Part shown: one piece after another, positions 31,458 through 40,499 of the stretch
How the letters are laid out: each line of letters starts with the position of its first letter
How positions within the stretch are numbered: position 1 is the stretch's first letter
From: Candidatus Zhuqueibacterota bacterium
GTDB lineage: Bacteria > BS750m-G25
DNA: 50,472 nt
Direction: 5' to 3'
Assembly: GCA_016783505.1 (NCBI GenBank)
Contig: JADHWK010000014.1
Location: forward strand, 1-50,472
The notes under the pieces: model-generated
What the model saw: the letters and a program-made list of their open reading frames with translations, nothing else
Database searches by the model: none
What the model was told of the DNA's origin: nothing
Made by a program: the position numbers and the translations under genes

Positions 31458-33742
31458 AAGAAAAAATTTTAATCGTAGAGGACGAGCCGAATGTCCGCAA
31501 GTTATTATCAGACATCTTGACTGATAGAGGGTATCAAATTGATGAGGCGGCCGATGGGTTGAAGGGTCTGGAAAAACTGAAAAAGACGAATTACGATATC
31601 CTTATTACCGACCTTCATATGCCCGGTCTGGACGGGCTGGAACTCATCCACAGGGTTCAAAAATTAAGGCCCGATTTGCCCTGCGTGATGATCTCGGGGA
31701 CCTGGAGTACGGAGGAGGCCTTAGATGCCATCCGGCGGGGGGCTTATGATTACATTGAAAAGCCCCTAAAGGACGTAAGCGAGGTTGAAATCGTCGTATC
31801 CAGGGCGCTGGAAAAAACCAGGTTAATCCGGGAGAAGAAGAGGGTTCAGCGACAACTGGAAAGAGTTAACACCCTTTTAGAAAGGGAAAAGGCGAAAACC
31901 GAGGATAACTGCAGCAGCATCGTCGAGCAGGCCAATGACATCATCTTTACCGTAGACACTGAGGGGAAATTTACCTTTCTGAATCAGAAATGGGAGGACA
32001 TTCTGGGATACCGCGTGGCCTCCAGCCTGGGCCAATATTTCTCCCCCTACATTGACGAAGATGATCTTTCCATCCTCACCCGGGCGTTCACCGAGGCTAT
32101 GGGGGGCAAACGGGGCACCACTCCGGAATTTCGGGCCAGAAAGCGGGACGGCAGCCATCGGTATCTGGTTGTTAATTACGCCCCCATAAAAGATGAAGCC
32201 GGAGCGGTGGTGGGGATGCTGGGTATCGCCCGCGATGTCAGCGAGCAGAGGGAAATTGCCAGATCATTGGCAGAATCGGAGAAGCAGTATCGGTCCTTAG
32301 TGGATCATTCGGAGGACGCCATCTACATCCTGCAGGATAATAAATTCGTGTTCACCAATCCTAAATTCCAAAAATTGTTGGGGTATGGCCTGAAGGAGAC
32401 CAACGCCCCCGATTTTGACTTCATGGAGCTGGTGGCCCCGGAGAGCCGGTCCCTGATCAGGGAACGATCAGAACGGACAAAGCGGGGACAGTACAACCCA
32501 CCAAGGTATGAATTTAAGGGGTTGAGCAAAAGGGGAGAGCTCATTGACTTCGAGGTGAGTGTGGTCTATCTGGACTATAAAGGCCGGCCGGCTGTTCAGG
32601 GGACCTTAAGGGACATCAGCGAGCGGAGAAAACTGGAGCGGGCACTACGGGAATCGGAGGGAAAATACCGCAGTTTGGTGGAGAACTCCTCCGACTTAAT
32701 CTATGTGTTGGACGACCGGGGTCTATTTACCTTTGTGAACAAGGAGGTTGTCCGGTTATTAGGCTATAAACTGGAACAGGTAGTTGGGAAGCACTTCTCC
32801 GAGATCATACACCCTGACGACCTGGAGCGGGTGAGGCGGGCGTTCCACGAACGGCGAACCGGGGAGAGGGCCGCCCGGGGGCTTGAGGTGCGGTTGATCA
32901 GCGCCTCAGGAATAGTGATGGATTATGACTTTGATTTCAAGCATCTGGAGGTCAATGCCACCGGGGTCTACGATGACGGGAAGGAGTTTCAGGGAACCTA
33001 CGGCATCGCCAGGGACGTGACCGAACGGAGGAGGATCCAGCATCAGCTCATCCAGTCGGATAAACTGGCCTCCATCGGACAGCTTACCGCCGGGGTGGTG
33101 CATGAGATTTTAAATCCCCTGAACATCATCAGCGGCAGAGCCCAACTGCTGGCCAAAAGAGAGGATGTTGACCCGAAGGTCGGTAAAGCCATGGGAATCA
33201 TCCAGGACCAGGTCAAGCGGATTATGAAAATCACCGATTCTCTGCTCCAATTTTCCCGGGAGAAGCCCTCCCGGATGGGGGATCTGGCCATCAACGACGT
33301 TCTGGAGAAAACCCTGAACCTGATTGACTATGACCTGAGGCTGACCAACATTGAACTGGAGAAAAAGCTGGACCGCACCCTACCCCTTATCTTAGGGGAC
33401 AGGGATCAGATGGCCCAGGTCTTCCTCACCCTCGTCAATAACGCCCGGGACGCTATGCATGAGGGGGGAAAGCTATCCATCCTCACCCATTGGGAAAAAA
33501 AGGGGGGAGCTTTAAAAATCACTATCTCAGACACCGGAGTGGGTATCCCCCCCAATAAAATCGGAAAGGTTTTCGATCCCTTCTTTACCACCAAAGAGGT
33601 GGGCAAAGGTACCGGTCTGGGGCTATCGGTGGCTTATGGGATAATAAAAGACCACGGGGGACAGATCGGGGTAGAAAGCGAGGTGGGAAAAGGGACGACC
33701 TTTACCATTACCCTGCCGGTTCGGGAATCCGAGGATAAATGA
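31454..33742 (+). CDS. Receiver-PAS-histidine kinase
   Basis: 762 aa. The N-terminal receiver (residues 4-120) has Asp53 in [11 protein letters not shown]. Three PAS domains follow (about 150-275, 280-395, 400-535; each ends in a DISERR/DVTERR-type linker). A HisKA domain with the phospho-His at about 550 ([22 protein letters not shown]) and a HATPase domain (N box [10 protein letters not shown]1 DTGVGIP, F box FDPFFTTK, G2 GTGLGLS) complete it. The motif is HEILNPLN rather than the common HEINNPL. No transmembrane segment, so the sensor is cytosolic. Start ATG 31454 overlaps the preceding stop. The receiver at the N-terminus makes this a hybrid that could itself be phosphorylated by another kinase. 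Confidence 0.9.
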   Translation: MKEKILIVEDEPNVRKLLSDILTDRGYQIDEAADGLKGLEKLKKTNYDILITDLHMPGLDGLELIHRVQKLRPDLPCVMISGTWSTEEALDAIRRGAYDYIEKPLKDVSEVEIVVSRALEKTRLIREKKRVQRQLERVNTLLEREKAKTEDNCSSIVEQANDIIFTVDTEGKFTFLNQKWEDILGYRVASSLGQYFSPYIDEDDLSILTRAFTEAMGGKRGTTPEFRARKRDGSHRYLVVNYAPIKDEAGAVVGMLGIARDVSEQREIARSLAESEKQYRSLVDHSEDAIYILQDNKFVFTNPKFQKLLGYGLKETNAPDFDFMELVAPESRSLIRERSERTKRGQYNPPRYEFKGLSKRGELIDFEVSVVYLDYKGRPAVQGTLRDISERRKLERALRESEGKYRSLVENSSDLIYVLDDRGLFTFVNKEVVRLLGYKLEQVVGKHFSEIIHPDDLERVRRAFHERRTGERAARGLEVRLISASGIVMDYDFDFKHLEVNATGVYDDGKEFQGTYGIARDVTERRRIQHQLIQSDKLASIGQLTAGVVHEILNPLNIISGRAQLLAKREDVDPKVGKAMGIIQDQVKRIMKITDSLLQFSREKPSRMGDLAINDVLEKTLNLIDYDLRLTNIELEKKLDRTLPLILGDRDQMAQVFLTLVNNARDAMHEGGKLSILTHWEKKGGALKITISDTGVGIPPNKIGKVFDPFFTTKEVGKGTGLGLSVAYGIIKDHGGQIGVESEVGKGTTFTITLPVRESEDK

Positions 33743-33759
33743 ATTTTTAGGGAGTTACC

Positions 33760-36700
33760 ATGAAAGATGAAAATAAGACAAAAGATCAACTCATAAACGA
33801 GTTGGCAGAAATGCGTCAACAGTTTAAAGAGATGAAAGCATCAGAAACCAGGCGCAAGCAGGCGGAGGAGGCACTTAGAGCTACCAAGGAAGGAATTACA
33901 ATGCTAGCTCAGACTGTAGCAAGCATGAAAGAATGTGTAAGCATTACGAACAAAGAGCACAAATTTATTTTTGTAAACAGGTCATTTTTTGAAACATACG
34001 GATTTAATGAAGATGAAATCTTAGGAAAAACCAGTAATCTTATTTTTTCTCCCAATAATCCTAAAAGCCTGAGAAAGAAGATTCGTTCAGCAACAATGAA
34101 GGGTGGATGGAAAGGTGAACTCCTAAACCTGAAAAAAGATGTTACAGAATTTCCGATTGAACTTTCAACATCTATTCTGATAGATGATAAAGGTGATGTG
34201 ATTGGATACATGGGTATATCCACTGACATCACCGAGCGCAAGCGGACGGTGGAAGAACTTGAGATGTCACGTCAATTACTGCGGACAATTTATGACACCA
34301 TTCCCGATGCGGTAATCTCTACTGATATGGACTTTAACATAGTTTTATGTAACCAATCGGTTCAGAAGATCCTGGGCTACACTCCGGATGAGTTAGTGGG
34401 TAAAAAATATTTGATAATTGTACCCGAAGAAACAATTAAGGATCCAAAACGAAAAGACAGGCAAGCTGAGCTACTTGAGAAAGGCTACCTGGTGCGTGAG
34501 GATTATTATTTTAAGAGAAAGGACGGAGAAATATTCCCAGCGAATTTCTCAGTCGCTCTGATTAAAGATAAGCAGGGTAAACCCGTAGGGTTAGTGGGTA
34601 CTATTAGAGACATCACTGAGCGCAAGCGGGCGGAAAAGGTGAAGGATTCCATCTATAGAATCTCAGAAGCGGCACATTCTGCACAGAATCTTGAAGAGCT
34701 ATTCGGATCAATTCACCACATCGTCGGGGAACTGATGCCGGTTAAGAATTTTTTCATTGCTCTTTATGATCCTGCTGGGGGGGTACTCAGTTTCCCATAT
34801 TTTGTAGATGAATACGATAAAACGCCAGCACCCAAAAAGCCTGGCAAAGGGCTGACAGAATATGTCCTACGAACCGGGGAGCCGCTGTTGGCATCGCCTG
34901 AAGTGTTTGAGGGGCTTGTAAAGAAAGATGAAGTTGTGTCAATTGGATCCCCTTCGATTGACTGGCTTGGTGTGCCCTTGAAAACGGAGGATAAGGCCAT
35001 TGGTGTGCTGGTTGTTCAGAGCTATACTGAGGGTGTCAGGTTTGGGGAAGTGGAGAAGGATATCCTCAGGTTCGTTTCCGATCAGGTGGCAATGGCTATC
35101 GAGCGTAAGCGGGCGGAGGAGGCACTGCGTCGTTTAGGCTGGGCTGTTGAGTCTGCCAGCGACGCAATTGGAATGGCTGATGTGGCAGGCAAGTCCATCT
35201 ATCATAACGAGGCTTTCGTTGAACTGTTCGGATACACCGTTGACGAACTGAATACCGCAGGGGGGCCGCCTGCTGTTTATACAGATCCGGACGCAGCTCG
35301 CGAAGTGTTTGATACTATCACGAGAGGCAGTTCATGGAGTGGGGAAGTGGAGATGCAAACACGCACAGGTCGCGAAGTGGTGGTTTTTCTGCGAGCCGAC
35401 TGCGTTAAAGACGACGATGGCAAAATCACAGGTCTTGTCGGCATCCACACAGACATCACCGAGCGCAAGCGGGCGGAGGAGAAGTTGCGAGAGAGGGAGG
35501 AGAAATACAGAACTTTAACAGAAAATATCAATGTTGGGGTATACAGAAATACAGGCCCTACAGGCAAATTTATCGAGGGGAATCCTGCCATAGTCAAAAT
35601 GTTTGGCTATGATAGCAGAGAGGAATTCCTTTCAATAAATGTTGCTGATTTATATCAAAACTCGGAAGATAGAAAAAAGTTTAATGAGAAAATGTTAAAA
35701 GATGGATTTGTAAGAAGTGAAGAATTACGATTAAAGAAAAAGGATGAGACTTTCTTCATCGGTTCAGTGTCAGTCGTAGCAGTAAAGGATGAAAAAGGAA
35801 AAGTGAAATATTATGATGGTATTATCGAAGACATCACCGAGCGCAAGCGGGCGGAGGAGGAGTTAAGGGCAGCTAAGGAATACGCCAGTAACCTTATTGA
35901 CAGTTCTCTGGATATGATCATCTCCGTAGACAAAGAGCGCAGAATCGTTGGGTTCAATCGAGCCGCCCAGGAAGCGTTTGGCTATAGTAAAGAGGAGGTT
36001 TTTGGCAAGCCCATTGACATCCTCTATGCCGATCCAGCGGAGGGGCTGAAGGCTCATAAAACGACCAGAAGAAGAGGCAGATTCATTGCAGAAATAATGA
36101 ACAAGCGTAAGAATGGCGAGCTATTTCCCTCTTTCCTCTCCGCTTCTATTCTGCGGGATGAAAATGGTGAGTTTTTGGGGGTTATGGGTGTCTCGCGGGA
36201 CATTACCGAGCGCAAGCGGGCGGAGGAGGAGTTAAGGGCAGCTAAGGAATACGCCAGTAACCTTATTGAAAGTTCTCTGGACATGATCATTTCTGTAGAT
36301 AAAGATCGCAGAATCGTTGAGTTCAATCGGGCGGCCCAGATAGCGTTCGGTTACCATAAAGACGAAGTTCTGGGCAAGCACGTTGACATCCTTTATGCTG
36401 ATCCGGAGGAGGGGCTGAAGGCTCATAATACGGCCAGAAGAACGGGCCGATTCACTGGGGAAATAATGAGCAAGCGTAAGAATGGCAAACTATTTCCCTC
36501 TTTGCTTTCTGCTTCTATTCTCCTGGAAATAAATGGTGAGTTTCAAGGGGTTATGGGTGTCTCCCGGGACATCACCGAGCTTAAGAGTTTGGAGCAGCGT
36601 CAGCGGGAGTTGGAATTTGAGCTTTTAAAGCAGCACCGGCTTTCCTCTATTGGGCTTTTAGCTTCTGGGGTTGCCCATAACATTAACAATCCCTTAGCGG

Positions 36701-37350
36701 TTGTTCTGGGTCGGGCACAATTGCTGTATCGCAAGATGCCCGACCTGAAGGGTCTGGACATTATCATCGCCCAGGCTAAAAGAATAGAGACCATAGTTGA
36801 TAACATGAAGATCAAGAGCCGACGGGAGCAGGAGACCCATAAGGGTCCTCTGGATTTGAATGAACTGTTAACTACTGAACTTGGTTTTCTGGAAGCGGAC
36901 CTGGATTTTAAGCACCAGATTCAGAAGGACTATCAGTTTCAGGAGGGGCTTCCCCCCATTGAGGGGGTCTACTCCGATTTTTCACAGGGGCTGTTGAACA
37001 TTATCCGCAATGCCATTGATGCCATGTACGAATCTGAGGAGAAGAAGTTGACGGTGAGAACCCGATATGATGAGGATTTTGTTTACGTGGAAATTTCTGA
37101 TATCGGATGCGGGATAGCAGAGGGGGACATCCCCAAGCTGTTCAGTCCTTTTTTCAGCACCAAGCCCACAACAGAGGATAGGGAGTTCGGCCAACCCCGG
37201 GGAACCGGTTTAGGCCTTTACAGCACTTATCAGCTTCTTCAATCTTATGGAGTAAAGTTTTATGTGCAGAGTAAAGTGGGGAAAGGGACGACCTTTACGG
37301 TGAAGATTCCCCAGACCAGTGACCAGTTATCATTCACCAGTCACCAGTGA
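33760..37350 (+). CDS. Multi-PAS/GAF histidine kinase-like protein with repeat-derived C-terminus
   Basis: 1196 aa, 17 bases after the previous stop, with AGGGAG ribosome site. Domain order: coiled coil (1-45), PAS (about 50-165), PAS (170-290), GAF (300-445), PAS (450-570), PAS (575-700), two nearly identical PAS (about 705-820 and 828-943), HisKA-like and HATPase (about 960-1185; GTGLGLYSTYQLL). The phospho-His region reads ASGVAHNINNPL (His973), with Asn where Glu usually follows. Each PAS is closed by a DITERKRAEE linker that is nearly identical at DNA level. The last dozen residues (TSDQLSFTSHQ) are encoded by a 7-base-word array, so the natural end has been replaced. No membrane segment seen. 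Confidence 0.85.
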   Translation: MKDENKTKDQLINELAEMRQQFKEMKASETRRKQAEEALRATKEGITMLAQTVASMKECVSITNKEHKFIFVNRSFFETYGFNEDEILGKTSNLIFSPNNPKSLRKKIRSATMKGGWKGELLNLKKDVTEFPIELSTSILIDDKGDVIGYMGISTDITERKRTVEELEMSRQLLRTIYDTIPDAVISTDMDFNIVLCNQSVQKILGYTPDELVGKKYLIIVPEETIKDPKRKDRQAELLEKGYLVREDYYFKRKDGEIFPANFSVALIKDKQGKPVGLVGTIRDITERKRAEKVKDSIYRISEAAHSAQNLEELFGSIHHIVGELMPVKNFFIALYDPAGGVLSFPYFVDEYDKTPAPKKPGKGLTEYVLRTGEPLLASPEVFEGLVKKDEVVSIGSPSIDWLGVPLKTEDKAIGVLVVQSYTEGVRFGEVEKDILRFVSDQVAMAIERKRAEEALRRLGWAVESASDAIGMADVAGKSIYHNEAFVELFGYTVDELNTAGGPPAVYTDPDAAREVFDTITRGSSWSGEVEMQTRTGREVVVFLRADCVKDDDGKITGLVGIHTDITERKRAEEKLREREEKYRTLTENINVGVYRNTGPTGKFIEGNPAIVKMFGYDSREEFLSINVADLYQNSEDRKKFNEKMLKDGFVRSEELRLKKKDETFFIGSVSVVAVKDEKGKVKYYDGIIEDITERKRAEEELRAAKEYASNLIDSSLDMIISVDKERRIVGFNRAAQEAFGYSKEEVFGKPIDILYADPAEGLKAHKTTRRRGRFIAEIMNKRKNGELFPSFLSASILRDENGEFLGVMGVSRDITERKRAEEELRAAKEYASNLIESSLDMIISVDKDRRIVEFNRAAQIAFGYHKDEVLGKHVDILYADPEEGLKAHNTARRTGRFTGEIMSKRKNGKLFPSLLSASILLEINGEFQGVMGVSRDITELKSLEQRQRELEFELLKQHRLSSIGLLASGVAHNINNPLAVVLGRAQLLYRKMPDLKGLDIIIAQAKRIETIVDNMKIKSRREQETHKGPLDLNELLTTELGFLEADLDFKHQIQKDYQFQEGLPPIEGVYSDFSQGLLNIIRNAIDAMYESEEKKLTVRTRYDEDFVYVEISDIGCGIAEGDIPKLFSPFFSTKPTTEDREFGQPRGTGLGLYSTYQLLQSYGVKFYVQSKVGKGTTFTVKIPQTSDQLSFTSHQ

Positions 37351-37521
37351 TCAGTTACCAGTTATGAAATAAGGAGAAATAAGATGAGCGAATTAGAACA
37401 TGCCAAGGGTTTTAGAGACTTGATTGTCTATCAGAAGTCCCTACACTATTCGAGAATCCTCTGGTGAATGTTTCATCAATAAAAACGACACTTATCACTG
37501 ATTACTGATAACTGATTACTG
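37315..37521. repeat. Inverted heptamer-word arrays bracketing a dead four-helix-bundle gene
   Basis: Left array: ACCAGTG, ACCAGTT, ATCATTC, ACCAGTC, ACCAGTG, ATCAGTT, ACCAGTT (37315-37363). Right array: ATCACTG, ATTACTG, ATAACTG, ATTACTG (37494-37521), the inverse complement of ATCAGTR-type words. The left array overlaps the kinase stop codon at 37348-37350. Confidence 0.8.
37384..37467 (+). pseudogene. Truncated four-helix-bundle (23S rRNA intervening-sequence-type) protein
   Basis: AAGGAG then ATG 37384. MSELEHAKGFRDLIVYQKSL then HYSRILW ends at TGA 37465. FRDLIVYQK is the hallmark opening of the S23/IVP four-helix-bundle family, whose members are about 120 residues; the remaining three quarters of the gene are absent. 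It lies exactly between the two inverted heptamer arrays, suggesting the arrays and gene moved or arose as a unit. Confidence 0.75.
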
Positions 37522-37572
37522 ATGTGTGGATATGATTGAAATCAAGGGGAATGGATGGAATAATGGATGGGG

Positions 37573-37600
37573 GGTTAATCCCCATGTGTCGGGATTAACC
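37573..37600 (+). repeat. Hairpin GGTTAATCCC/GGGATTAACC
   Basis: Perfect 10-bp arms with 8-base loop (37583-37590), directly followed by the terminator-like hairpin at 37607. Confidence 0.7.
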
Positions 37601-37606
37601 ATTTAA

Positions 37607-37638
37607 AAACCCGAGCCGCGATCGGTCCGGGTTTTTTT
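37607..37638 (+). terminator. Intrinsic terminator with GCCGCGAT loop
   Basis: AAACCCG (37607-37613) with CGGGTTT (37628-37634) and a T-run to 37638. The loop begins AGCCGCGATCGG; the octamer GCCGCGAT also occurs in the loop of array unit 1 at 24486-24493. Probably terminates the signalling operon. Confidence 0.8.
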
Positions 37639-37653
37639 ATGCAAAATTTGCAC
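37639..37653. promoter_or_regulatory. Palindrome (A)TGCA-N5-TGCAC upstream of lipoprotein promoter
   Basis: ATGCAAAATTTGCAC, one base different from GTGCAAAATTTGCAC at 44371-44385. It lies 19 bases upstream of the -35 element at 37672. Candidate regulator-binding site shared by the two loci. Confidence 0.5.
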
Positions 37654-37671
37654 GTAAACACAAAAAAATAG

Positions 37672-37700
37672 TTGACATTGAACAAAATCATATTTATATT
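37672..37700 (+). promoter_or_regulatory. Promoter of the lipoprotein gene
   Basis: TTGACA (37672-37677), 17 bases, TATATT (37695-37700); transcription would start near 37707, 20 bases before the GTG start. Confidence 0.75.
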
Positions 37701-37726
37701 AAAAACATCTGATAAATATAGATAGC

Positions 37727-38731
37727 GTGAAGACATCTTACTTTGTTAATGGTTTTTTGGGAGCGGGTCTTTTCGGCCTCATGCTGGTGGTTGGCTGTTC
37801 TGATATGGCTCACGACAATCCTTTGGACCCCGATTCCCCCGATTATTCAGGGTTGGGAAGTGTGTATGGAAAAGTACTTTCTTACTCTGTCCCCCATACA
37901 CCTATTCCCGAAGTGGTTGTAACTTTGAGCCCCTCTCTAAAAGTGGGGGTGACTGATGAGGATGGTGAATACCGGATTGATGATGTTCCTGTGGGAAGTT
38001 ATTGGGTTTTAGCCTCCCGGACAGGTTATTGTCCCGATTCCCTCCAGATCACGGTTTCAGCCGGAAAGACTACCCAGGACACATTTTATCTGGATGCCCT
38101 ACCTGTCTTTCTTGAGACCGGTGTAGCTTCAATACACATAAGCACCTGGATTTCGTTAGATGACATATATGAAGCCGAATTTCAAGCCCGGGTGACGGAT
38201 CCCGATGGGGTTAATGATATTGATTCGGTATTCGTCAGGGTGGATGGGATTGGTCTCGAAGTTCCCTTAGGGATGAACATGGACGGTTATTTCCAAACGA
38301 CCCTTAACGCACAGGATTTACCCCATCGGAGTCTGGAGGACCTATTGGGACAGCCGGTGATCTTTCTGGCCAGGGATCAGGTGGGCCACTATACATTGTC
38401 CGACCCCATGTATTTGGTGCGCATAATCGAAGAAACACCAAGGACGATCTCGCCCAATCAGGATACGGTGGGCACCCAGCCCCTGTTGGTCTGGGAGCCC
38501 CTTTATCTACCCTATGATTTTTCCTACACTGTTGAAGTGTATCAAGATATTGGCCTGGGATATCTATGGGTATGGGGAACGGATAACATACCTTCTTCTG
38601 TGGACACCATTCGGGTGACCCAATCCCTGCAATCCGGTTTTTTTCATTACTGGGTGGTATGGGTAGTTGATGGGTTCGGGGATCGGAGCCGCTCCAAGGA
38701 GGCGGCCTTCAATGTGGAGGAGAAGAAATGA
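37727..38731 (+). CDS. Lipoprotein with carboxypeptidase-regulatory-like domain
   Basis: 334 aa from GTG 37727, just after a good promoter. A signal peptide ends in the lipobox LVVGC (Cys about 24), followed by SDMAHDNPLDPDSPDY, a tether seen on FCB-group lipoproteins. Residues about 43-120 form a carboxypeptidase-regulatory-like beta-sandwich (GSVYGKVLSYS, VVVTLSPSLKVGVTDEDGEYRIDDVPVGSYWVLASRTGY). The remainder is strand-rich with a fibronectin-like part. Probably anchored in the inner or outer membrane, facing the periplasm or exterior. Function unknown. Confidence 0.8.
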   Translation: MKTSYFVNGFLGAGLFGLMLVVGCSDMAHDNPLDPDSPDYSGLGSVYGKVLSYSVPHTPIPEVVVTLSPSLKVGVTDEDGEYRIDDVPVGSYWVLASRTGYCPDSLQITVSAGKTTQDTFYLDALPVFLETGVASIHISTWISLDDIYEAEFQARVTDPDGVNDIDSVFVRVDGIGLEVPLGMNMDGYFQTTLNAQDLPHRSLEDLLGQPVIFLARDQVGHYTLSDPMYLVRIIEETPRTISPNQDTVGTQPLLVWEPLYLPYDFSYTVEVYQDIGLGYLWVWGTDNIPSSVDTIRVTQSLQSGFFHYWVVWVVDGFGDRSRSKEAAFNVEEKK

Positions 38732-38771
38732 GCTGGCAGAACAGAACATATTAAAAATCCGATCATTCCGG

Positions 38772-38993
38772 TGTCAGTTGGACATCTGACAGTTTGGGCT
38801 CGGTGAGACACCTTCGCCCTAGTGAGAAACAAATTCAAATGAGCAATCCCGAAGCCTCGGGACAAAATAAAAAACAATATGATTTAGAAGATCGCGTGCT
38901 TTTGTTTCCTAAAAAGGCAAGAGCCTTCGCAACGTTTTGAATCCGCCTTTGGCGGAATAATTTAATTTGGATTTTATTTCGGATTTCGATAAG
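38772..38993. repeat. Intergenic repeats preceding the sigma-54 activator gene
   Basis: TGTCAG/CTGACA hairpin (38772-38791), palindrome TCCCGAAGCCTCGGGA (38847-38862), TCCGCC-TTT-GGCGGA (38942-38956, same as 10064-10078 apart from the centre), and the tract TTTGGATTTTATTTCGG continuing to ATTTCGA (about 38967-38988), kin to the heptamer element at 3407. No gene in 38732-39023. Confidence 0.6.
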
Positions 38994-39023
38994 GGAGGCG
39001 AAGCTTCGTTAGAAGAGTTATCT

Positions 39024-40499
39024 ATGAATCAAAGAGAAAATTCCGGGGATCGTCAATCCTATTTTGAGGCCCTGTATCGGATCAGCCAGCAGGTCAATTC
39101 CATCACCGAGATAGAGCCCCTGCTTAACAAAATCATGGACATCGCCATGGAGACCGTGGCCGCAGAGCGGGGGTTTATCGTGCTGATTCAGGGGGAGAAT
39201 CTAACCGTACAGATCGCCCGTAACATTTCCCCATCCATCGCCCAGGATACCAGCTTACCCTCAACCACGGTCCTCAGAAGGGTCATTGCCGAAAAGAAAC
39301 CCCTTCTATCCCAGGATGCACAAGAGGACCCCCGCTTCGCTGGGGCTGAGAGTGTTGTCCTTCACGGCATTCGTTCAGTGGCCGGTGTTCCTTTAGTAAT
39401 TAAAGACCGACCCATCGGCGCCATTTACGTGGATTCACAGCACGACCGGCGGCTGTTTACCGCCGAGAGTCTGGAATTCCTGACCGCCTTTGCCAATCAG
39501 GCGGCCATTGCCATAGAGAACGCCCGCCTCTACGAGGGACTGCGCCTGGAGAATATTGTCCTTAAAAAGGAGATCGCCCGGACCACAACCTTTGGTGAGA
39601 TCATCGGCCGGAGCCCGGCCATGGAGGCCGTCTTCAATCTGATTGCCAAGGTGGCCCGAACCGAAGCCACTACCCTGATCGAGGGGGAGAGCGGCACCGG
39701 AAAGGAGCTGGTGGCCCGGGCCATCCACCTCCACGGTCCCCGTAAGGATAAACCCTTCGTAGCCCTGTATTGTGGTGCCCTGCCGGATACGCTAATTGAG
39801 TCCGAGCTTTTTGGTCATCGAAAGGGGGCTTTTACCGGGGCCATTTCCGACAAGATGGGGCTGTTTGAGATCGCCGACGGGGGCACCTTTTTCTTGGATG
39901 AAATTGCTGATCTTAACCCCCAAATACAGACTAAATTATTGCGGGTGCTCCAGGATGGGGAAATCAGGCGGGTGGGGGATACCCGGGTCCGAAAAGTGGA
40001 CGTGAGACTGATCTCGGCCACCAACAAAGAGCTGGCCGCGCAGGTCAAAAGGGGCAAATTCCGGGAGGACCTTTACTACAGACTGAACGTCATTTCCATC
40101 AGGATACCCCCCCTCCGGGAAAGGGCCGGGGATATCCACCTGCTGGCCGATCGTTTTCTGAAAAAATACGCTGCCAAGATGGGGAAACACATCACTGGAT
40201 TTACAGGAGAAGCCAAAAAAAGACTGCGGGGCTACGCCTGGCCGGGAAACGTGAGGGAGTTGGAGAACGCCGTGGAGCGGGCCGTTATCCTGACAGAGGG
40301 GTCCCTTATCCGGGCCGAGGACTTATTCGTTCCCAATCCCCTTGGGGATGAAGACCTGGGGTTAACCCTCAGGGAGAAGGAAAAGAAATGGGTTTACCAA
40401 ACCCTGGAGAGGATGGGGGGAAATCGGAGGAAGACGGCCCAGGCGCTGGGGGTCTCCCTGCGCTGGCTCCAGTATCGGCTGAAAGGGTGGAATGACTGA
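39024..40499 (+). CDS. GAF-AAA+-Fis sigma-54-dependent transcriptional activator
   Basis: 491 aa from ATG 39024. An upstream in-frame TTG at 38967 lies inside repeat DNA and is unlikely, though no strong ribosome site precedes 39024 (GGGAGG at 38993 is too far). Domains: GAF (about residues 15-170), sigma-54 interaction AAA+ (about 185-410) with Walker A GESGTGKE, the sigma-54 contact loop GAFTGA, DGGTFFLDEIADL, and C-terminal Fis-type HTH (NRRKTAQALGVSLRWLQYRLK). There is no receiver domain, so the GAF is expected to sense a small molecule or protein. It overlaps the Ser/Thr kinase gene by 8 bases. Sigma-54-like promoters lie downstream at 42145 and 44445. Confidence 0.93.
   Translation: MNQRENSGDRQSYFEALYRISQQVNSITEIEPLLNKIMDIAMETVAAERGFIVLIQGENLTVQIARNISPSIAQDTSLPSTTVLRRVIAEKKPLLSQDAQEDPRFAGAESVVLHGIRSVAGVPLVIKDRPIGAIYVDSQHDRRLFTAESLEFLTAFANQAAIAIENARLYEGLRLENIVLKKEIARTTTFGEIIGRSPAMEAVFNLIAKVARTEATTLIEGESGTGKELVARAIHLHGPRKDKPFVALYCGALPDTLIESELFGHRKGAFTGAISDKMGLFEIADGGTFFLDEIADLNPQIQTKLLRVLQDGEIRRVGDTRVRKVDVRLISATNKELAAQVKRGKFREDLYYRLNVISIRIPPLRERAGDIHLLADRFLKKYAAKMGKHITGFTGEAKKRLRGYAWPGNVRELENAVERAVILTEGSLIRAEDLFVPNPLGDEDLGLTLREKEKKWVYQTLERMGGNRRKTAQALGVSLRWLQYRLKGWND

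Noticed and set aside
37315-37521. CRISPR or simple microsatellite
   Set aside because: Words are contiguous with no spacers, vary in sequence and lie in inverted arrays around a gene remnant.
38967-39023. Earlier TTG start for the sigma-54 activator
   Set aside because: The extra residues are encoded by dispersed repeat DNA (GGATTTTATTTCGG type) and are not part of the GAF domain.
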